DNA of 64,000 nt, from the NCBI GenBank assembly GCA_025201345.1, contig JAIXMG010000024.1:124001-188000 (forward strand). Reading direction: 5' to 3'. The position numbers were made by a program, and so were the translations under genes. Shown here piece after piece: positions 57,868 to 64,000 of the stretch (positions are counted from its first letter, which is position 1; each line of letters opens with the position of its first letter). This DNA comes from Thamnidium elegans. Lineage: Eukaryota > Mucoromycota > Mucoromycetes > Mucorales > Mucoraceae. The notes below the pieces were generated by a model that worked only from the letters and a program-made list of their open reading frames with translations, did no database searches and was not told the DNA's origin.

Positions 57868-58596
57868 TTATTTGCTGACTTTTTCAAATGCTTCAATAGC
57901 CTTTTCAGCTGTAGAATGAGCACTTGCAGGGTTAGCACCGGTAACAACTCTTCCGTCTGTTAAGCTATAATCTTCAAAGGGCGTAGCAGGAGAGCTATAT
58001 TTGGCATGCACCGAGGCGGCAGCTGCTTCTATGGTAGGAACCTTGTCTCCCTTAATCTTATCCAAGATATTTAATTCAACCTCGCCTTTATCGGTGAAAC
58101 CTGTCACTGTTTTACCCTCAATGATAGACTTTCCAGTCTTGAGATCCTTAATACCAGGTAAGATAGCAGGACCGTGACAAACGGCGGAGACAATACCACC
58201 GCGAGCATAAATGTCCTCGGCAATGGATTGAAGACCGCGAGCCTTGGGGTAATCATAAAGAGTAGCGTGACCAGCGGAAGCAAAGAATAAACCGTAGTCT
58301 TTAGGGTTCAAGTCACTGGCCTTATGAAGGCGCTTATTTAACGCGACATTGAATGGGTGGTTAGGGTCATTATAGATCTTTTCATCTTCATCAGTAAGAA
58401 ACATTTTTTCGGTTGAGTGTTCGTCCATACCGTATGTACCGGTTTCTGAAGCAAGGTCCACTTGGAAACCCGCTTTGACAAGTGCTTGGTATGGGTGAAG
58501 AGCTTCAGTATAGAATAAACCAGTTCTTTTACCGTCTGCATAAAAGACTTCGTTATAACTTGAGACGGCAATAATTGCTTTACGGGGAAGAGACAT
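57868..58596 (-). CDS. Hsp31/DJ-1/PfpI family protein
   Basis: A single exon, 242 aa. It begins MSLPRKAIIAVSSYNE, and the nucleophile elbow GIVSAVCHGPAIL carries the catalytic Cys of the class. An acidic residue near EALHPYQALVKAGF and a His in AGHATLYDYP are in the right order. Fungal Hsp31-type proteins act as chaperones and glyoxalase III enzymes, detoxifying methylglyoxal, and are often induced by stress or at stationary phase. I do not see a clear heat-shock element upstream. Confidence 0.92.
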   Translation of the reverse strand: MSLPRKAIIAVSSYNEVFYADGKRTGLFYTEALHPYQALVKAGFQVDLASETGTYGMDEHSTEKMFLTDEDEKIYNDPNHPFNVALNKRLHKASDLNPKDYGLFFASAGHATLYDYPKARGLQSIAEDIYARGGIVSAVCHGPAILPGIKDLKTGKSIIEGKTVTGFTDKGEVELNILDKIKGDKVPTIEAAAASVHAKYSSPATPFEDYSLTDGRVVTGANPASAHSTAEKAIEAFEKVSK

Positions 58597-58744
58597 TTTT
58601 ATTTTTTTTAAAAAAAAAAAAGAATTAATAAAGAAAAAAGAAAAACGTATATTTTTTAGAACTCTCTTTTATATTAAATTGGGGTTCAAATCAAGGAATT
58701 TTGTGCGATAGGTTCTATATGGAGCGTAATGCATTAATAATATA

Positions 58745-59020
58745 TGTTTCATAAAGGCATATGTGGAAATAGCCGCGTCATTTGCTGCTATAAGCGCAAT
58801 TGTTTTTTATTTAGTCGTGTTACTTGGATTATTCATCAGCTTTTATTTATATGTCCGCAAAAAACAAAAACAAAATACGAAACGCGAATATGTTTTGCCA
58901 CCAGGTTTCAATCTGGTAAACTTTTTTTTTACGAACTTTTATAAAAAAAATAACAGAGGGCTTTTCTTTATGGAACCTTTTCGAACAAATCTCTTGGCTC
59001 CAATTTGCTTTTTTAGAAAT
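58745..59020 (+). other. Possible two-exon membrane peptide, start missing
   Basis: A frame open from about 58730 gives VEIAASFAAISAIVFYLVV then LLGLFISFYLYVRKKQK and YVLPPGFNL, with one clear TM segment. It then meets GTAAAC; a 43-nt intron ends in AACAG, and RAFLYGTFSNKSLGSNLLF follows to a TAG. No in-frame ATG exists at the start; the ATG at 58719 is in another frame. Possibly a decayed gene or one with an unseen first exon. Confidence 0.3.
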
Positions 59021-59311
59021 AAAAATAAGCCTTTATGATAGTGTATAAATCAAAGTGCTCTTAACAGTTAAAAATGGGCCCAAGCTCTTCTTTACATGAT
59101 AATATATACAACTTTAGCTATGATACTACGCCGTATAACTAATTATATCTCAATTATAGACATACTTTCGGTGTTCACTGCCAAGTAACGCGTTTCACTG
59201 ATAATTTTAGAGGTTAATCACTGCCTGAAACATCCCTGCACTGGATTTTTTTATTTTATTTATATTTTTTATTATTGTCTTTTTTTAAAAGCTCTCTCCC
59301 GTATTTGGGTG
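59021..59311. other. Short intergenic stretch
   Basis: No gene seen. This is the 3' side of the Ede1-like gene. Confidence 0.5.
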
Positions 59312-62300
59312 TTATGCTTTAGATGATTGATCCAGTAAGAAATTAGTAGCTTTTTCTAAATCTTGATCATATCGATTTAAAGCATCTTTAGCTTCCTGTT
59401 CATTAAACCCAATTTTTACCAATTCTTCTATTTTATCTCCTACAATACCAATGCTTGATTGTTTAGCGGGAGTAGTAGTAGTGGTGGTAGTTGCTTTAGG
59501 AACTTGAATAGCTTGCTTTCCAAAATCATCGCCGAAGCTAGAAAATGCATCATCAAACCCATCAGATGTAGCTTCTGTGTTTGTGGTGACAGGTTGTGTA
59601 GGTTCAGTAGAAGCAGTTCCAAAAATAGAATCCCAATCTTCATCCTTGTTTACAGCTGGTGCAGTTGGTGCTTCAGCTTGAGGTTTGCTGAAGTTAAACT
59701 CATCAAAACCAGATGTCCAATCATCTGTGGAAGCGTTTGGTGGAGGGGTAGTCGGGGCAGCGGTTAATGCAACAGGAGTATCGACAGTTTGGTTAGTGGA
59801 TGTGACAGAGGTAGAAGAAGGCTTAGCATCAAATGAAACAAAGGCGTCATCGAAATCAGCAAATTCGTCATCATCGACCTTTGCGACAATTTTAGCTTCA
59901 GGGAGTTTTTCTGAAAACGCAGCTTCAAAGTTATCATCACTATCTTCCTTATCAGACGTTTCATTAATTTGAGGTGTACTAAGAGCGGGAGAGAATAAAC
60001 CGACGGGAGGTGGTGGAGGAGGAGCACGGGCTTTTTTACTAGGAGCAGAAACGGCCGAAGTAATAGAACTGACTTCAGATGTTTGACGATGATGTCTACT
60101 TTGAGGTGGTGGTGGAGGAGGACCACGAGAGGTTTTACCAGTTGGAGTTGAGGGAGCGGCAACCCATTGATCAAACGCATGAACGGGGGTACTAGTTGCT
60201 GTCGTCGTAGTAGGACTACCAATATTACCAAAGATTGCATCAAAATCATTATCACCTGCAGTAGGGGTAGGAGTAGCAGAAAATGCATCAGCAAATATAG
60301 GATTAGCATTTTGATCAGCTACCGAACTAAATTCAGCAAATGGGGAAGTAGGATTTATTGTAGGAGAATCACCAAATAAGTTTTGGAGGGCCGGTGTTGT
60401 AACGACGGATGAATCCTGGTCATTTTGATTTAGATCGGCAGCTACTTTATAATCTTCTAAATTGCGTTTTGCTAATGATCTATCTTGTTCTGCAGCAGTT
60501 ACTTGACGTTTATTGATATCCAACATCATATTTGTTTGCTTATTTTGAGCACGTAATGCATTTAATTCATCATTTGCTTTTTTAGTTTCCTCTTGAATTT
60601 CATTGACTCGTCTTCGAAGGCTTTCGGTTTCTGCACGTCCATTTTCTAATGTTTGTTGCATTTGTGCAATCTCATTTTGAAGTGTAGTTAATTCTTGTTG
60701 AGATATTTCATATTGGTTACGTACTTGATCCCATTCTCCTTCTTCATGTCGTACCGTTTCTTGAATCTCGTTTAAATCTTTTACAGCCGCTTCATGTGCC
60801 ATACGAACACTTGTCATTTGTGCTTCCAATTCCTTTTTTTGATTTGTTAATTGTGCTAAGGTGTTTTCACCAGATACCTTTTGGTTTTGAATATCATTGG
60901 TTTGTAAGGATAAAGATGATATTTGGTTGGACATTAAATTTACTTGGTTTGTTTCATGAGCTACATTATCGTTTCCAAAATCACCTAATAAATCATTATC
61001 GACTACAGAACGTTGCGTGAAGGCAGGAGAAGAAGCAGAGAACAAAGATGGACTGGATACAACATTGGTAAAAGGGGATTGTAATTGGTTGCTAGGAGGA
61101 ATTAAACTCTTTGGTAAGGTCTGAGGTAATTGATCACCAGCCAATCTTTTATGAATTAAATACATGGCAACCGCGAATTCATCTCTTGATAAAGCACCTC
61201 TTTGTTGAATATCAGATAAATCCCAGATATGAGCTAATTCAGCTTCAGGAAGTCTTGAATTCTTAAAGAACTCAACTGCTTCTTTGCCTTGAATTAATTC
61301 AGCTTTAGCAGAATCAATTTTATTAAAATAAGCATCAAACTGTTGCTTTTCTTGAGCCGAGACATCCCATTGTTGGACCGGTTCATGAATTGGAGCTGAA
61401 GGGCCAAACGCTAAATTACCTAACGAATCAATTGTTCTTGCACGTTGAGGAGGAGTCATGATACTGTGTTGACGAAGTCCACCGATGGCAGGAGAATTCA
61501 ATGTCATATTACGTACTAATGGTGATTGTTGTGTTGTACTACCGTTAGCCGATTGAAAGACAGCTGGTGGTAATTTATCTGGTAAGCTAGAAAGTGTCCC
61601 GTCCATTAACTTGGCAATGTAGTGCATGGCAATAATAAATTCAGTTTGATTCAGCGATCCTGATTGGCGCACATCTGCCAAGTTCCTTTATTCCACGGGG
61701 TTAATTAGTCTTTATTATTATTATCATTATCCTTTATACAAAAAGAAAAGAAAAAGAAAGAAAAAAAAACTTACCAAATTTGACCTAACGTATCCATTGG
61801 TAACTTGGATTTTAAAAATACATTTCTGGCTGTATTAGCGTCAAGTACACCATTTACTGGTTGATGCACCTTAAATATGTTTGCATATTTTTCGCGCTCG
61901 GCAGCTGTGATGATTGAACTATTGATAGAAGGAGCTGATAATAAAGGTGTGCTGATAGGACTAGGTGCAACACCGTCAAATTGAGGAAGAGGTACAGCTA
62001 TAATAGAGTTAGGTTTCTTTATTGCTTTTTTTATTTATCTTTTTATTTTTCTTTGTTACCTGTTGCCAAGACTGGCTCAGCTGCTTCTTTACCATGTTGA
62101 GCACATGCAATCAACTTGAGAGCAATTGAGAAGGTTTCTGGAGTCAAATATCCGACCTTATCACGGTCAGCAGCTTCCCAAATCTAGATAGTAGTTAGTT
62201 ATACTGCTTATAGATATATACGTGTGTGTACATATACATACCTCTGATAATATTTCGTTTGGTACACCCGAAGTAGCAAAGAATCGTACAGCTTCATTAC

Positions 62301-62394
62301 CGGTGACTATACCGTCTTGCGTCTTACTAACAGACTGAAATAATTGAACAAAGTACTTTTGTTCTTGAGGTGTAAGTTGTGAATCCCAAGACAT
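59312..62394 (-). CDS. EDE1: Ede1/Eps15-like endocytic scaffold
   Basis: Four exons, 62242-62394, 62060-62183, 61775-61997 and 59312-61685, total 2874 nt (957 aa). Three EH domains lie at about residues 5-100, 130-225 and 285-385; the second contains IWNLADVRQSGSL and the third IWDLSDIQQRGALSRDEF. A coiled coil follows (about 420-590), then a low-complexity region with DPF-like acidic motifs and two Pro-rich stretches. A C-terminal UBA domain (IEELVKIGFNEQEAKDAL) binds ubiquitin. Ede1 marks early sites of clathrin-mediated endocytosis by binding NPF proteins and ubiquitinated cargo. Size is smaller than the yeast protein (about 1380 aa). Confidence 0.94.
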
Positions 62395-62694
62395 ATTTTT
62401 TTTTCTTCTTAATTTATTAAAAAAAAAGTAATGAAGAAGAAGAAATAAAAAAAGGGAAAAAAAACGAGGATTATCAAGAGCGAAAATTACTTTTTTAAAG
62501 TTCCGTTATACTCGCTCACGTTCTTTGTACACTGAAAACGCTTTAATGAAAAGGTGGGTACTTTTTTAAAAGGCGAGACAAAGTATCAATTTAAAATACG
62601 CAACCTGGGAATGTTGAATAGAGCGTATAAGCCTTTTTTTTTATCTCATAGTTATAGTATTACATTGAAAAAAAAACGTATTTTATTTATTTGT
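62395..62694. other. Spacer between Ede1-like and R3H-RRM genes
   Basis: 300 bp that holds the Ede1-like promoter and the 3' end of the next minus-strand gene. No gene is seen. Confidence 0.5.
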
Positions 62695-64000
62695 TTAAGC
62701 ACCAACATGAGTTAACAATTGACGAGATAAAGCTTCAGCTAATGCATCAGTTTCATCTACAGTCACTTTACGGGAAGCAAAATTCTTTCCAGGCTCAGGT
62801 CCGCGAGGTTGACGAATAGGATGAATTACATTAGAGGCGGGTACTTCGGCAGTGGTGCTGGTACTCCTACATAGATTAAACTTTATTAGTATAAATTAAA
62901 TAATAAAGTAGTTTACTTACATCATTGACTTTCTGTAAGAGTCTCTCTTATTATCAGAATTACAATTATTGTTATTGTTTAATCTATCACGACTAGGACT
63001 TGATCTTAATGAACCTCTAGAATTCTTGTGTTGAAGTCTAACTAATGTCGCAAGAGGATTTCTATTCTTTTCAACAACAACTCTTCTATCAGCACCAAAT
63101 CCATCCGAATAATGTGCAAGACCAAGCCTATCTGCAATTAAATGAGCATCTCTACGTTCCTTTGATGAAAGTGTCTTTGGTAAAGCCAATTCATTTGCGT
63201 TAGGATCACCACGAAAGAGTAAAAGATAACTATACAATTCTAATACACTAGGATCATTCAAGTCCAAATTATCTAATAAACTTAATTATTATGATTAAAT
63301 CATTATACTTTTTTTAATTGTTTAAATTACCTTCTTCTGTACTTGTATTCAATTTACGTTCATTAACCATAGGTGAACCAGGTTGTGAAGAAGTAGAAGA
63401 TGAAGCCATTGGAACAACCTCTCTCTCTTTCATATTATTATATTCCATTATATTAGTGCTACTGGTACTTGTTGGTAACACTTTTTTATATTCAACACGT
63501 AATTTACGTCCTCCAATCTCAAGTCCGTTAATCGTATTTACCACTATTTCCGTTTCTTCTGATGTACGATAGTTTGCAAACGCAAGTCCACGGAAAACAC
63601 CATTATCGAAATGATAATTAAAAGCATAAGCTGCAGGAACATCCATAGATGTCTTTTTTTTTAAAAAAAAAAATCAATATAATTATACAGACGCATATAT
63701 ATATATAAACTTACAAGTTTACTTAAAAGTGCATCTTTCTTTACAGAAAATGGGATATTTTTAATTACAATAGCAGTAGGTATCACTTGATCATCATTAC
63801 TTGATTCCAAATTGTTCATGTAATTACTTCCTGTAGGAGAAACAGGTCGAGATGAAGGACGAGAAGAGGGACGAGAAGAAGGTCTAGAATTAGGTGCACT
63901 AATAATACTACCGTTTTCCTATTATTATTATTTTTTTTTTTTTGGTTAGTCTTTTTCTTATTCTTAGAGAGTGTGTGAATATGTTTACCCTTCTACGGAG
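62695..64000 (-). CDS. R3H-RRM RNA-binding protein (Pin4/Cip1/Cip2 type), 5' end outside the window
   Basis: The stop is at 62695-62697, and the gene runs off the right edge. Visible exons encode, in order: a Ser/Pro-rich SRPSSRPSSRP region; an RRM with AIVIKNIPFSVKKDALLSKL and FRGLAFANYRTSEE; a linker; and an R3H domain with SSKERRDAHLIADRLGLAHYS. Other exons follow after GT-AG introns, ending QLLTHVGA. The RRM plus R3H pair matches fission-yeast Cip1/Cip2 and budding-yeast Pin4, which bind mRNA and act in stress and cell-cycle control. N-terminal residues beyond the edge are missing. Confidence 0.9.

Noticed and set aside
58680..58710. tRNA B-box-like GGTTCAAATC
   Set aside because: No matching A box or cloverleaf arms around it.
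59764..60309. 181-codon minus-strand Leu-rich frame
   Set aside because: Alternative frame of the low-complexity region of the Ede1-like gene.

Overview
The window is nuclear DNA from a filamentous fungus, most likely an early-diverging one of the Mucorales (Mucoromycota) type. The DNA is very AT-rich, with A or T runs of 8 to about 30 bases throughout. Genes are compact and split by many short GT-AG introns, mostly 50-75 nt. The proteins are conserved eukaryotic housekeeping proteins, and intergenic DNA carries decayed Tc1-like and Fanzor-like elements. The genus cannot be fixed from the sequence alone. I see no rRNA, tRNA or CRISPR array.

Layout. 1-1.5 kb: no gene. 1.5-4.0 kb: a GEP4-like mitochondrial phosphatase converges with an unrecognised 450-aa basic protein. 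4.2-5.3 kb: DDE transposase wreckage. 5.5-7.5 kb: Gyp1/TBC1D22-type Rab GAP with two 10-nt exons at its 5' end. 8.5-8.9 kb: a small broken two-exon gene. 10.1-10.8 kb: NRG1-type C2H2 repressor. 13.0-14.2 kb: a broken, intron-containing Fanzor/TnpB-like gene. 14.4-20.8 kb: VWA8. 21.0-27.3 kb: WDR81-like BEACH protein. 28.1-29.1 kb: secreted repeat protein. 29.2-30.1 and 30.3-32.0 kb: FRA10AC1 and SHQ1, divergent. 32.0-33.7 kb: methyltransferase. 33.8-35.2 kb: coiled-coil protein and mitochondrial ribosomal protein bL35, divergent. 35.6-38.3 kb: an orphan split gene beside more transposase remains. 38.8-39.5 kb: F-box protein. 39.5-43.5 kb: gene-poor with one decayed split gene. 43.5-45.3 kb: TMEM135-like. 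46.6-50.5 kb: EH-domain protein, WD40 protein and a four-TM protein. 51.0-51.8 kb: TenA-like. 54.1-56.4 kb: DEP-RGS regulator. 57.9-58.6 kb: Hsp31/DJ-1-like. 59.3-62.4 kb: Ede1/Eps15-like. 62.7 kb to the end: R3H-RRM protein, cut by the window edge.

The live genes form no single pathway. Several concern vesicle traffic (Gyp1-like, WDR81, Ede1-like, EH protein), mitochondria and peroxisomes (GEP4, bL35, VWA8, TMEM135) or signalling and gene control (RGS, NRG1-like, R3H-RRM). For most split genes I summed the proposed exons and the total was divisible by three, which supports the splice models.

The points most worth a second look are the Fanzor-like locus and the hairpin just after it, the 10-nt exons, a 16-bp imperfect hairpin at 50.8 kb, and several decayed or orphan split genes that ordinary ORF finding would miss.
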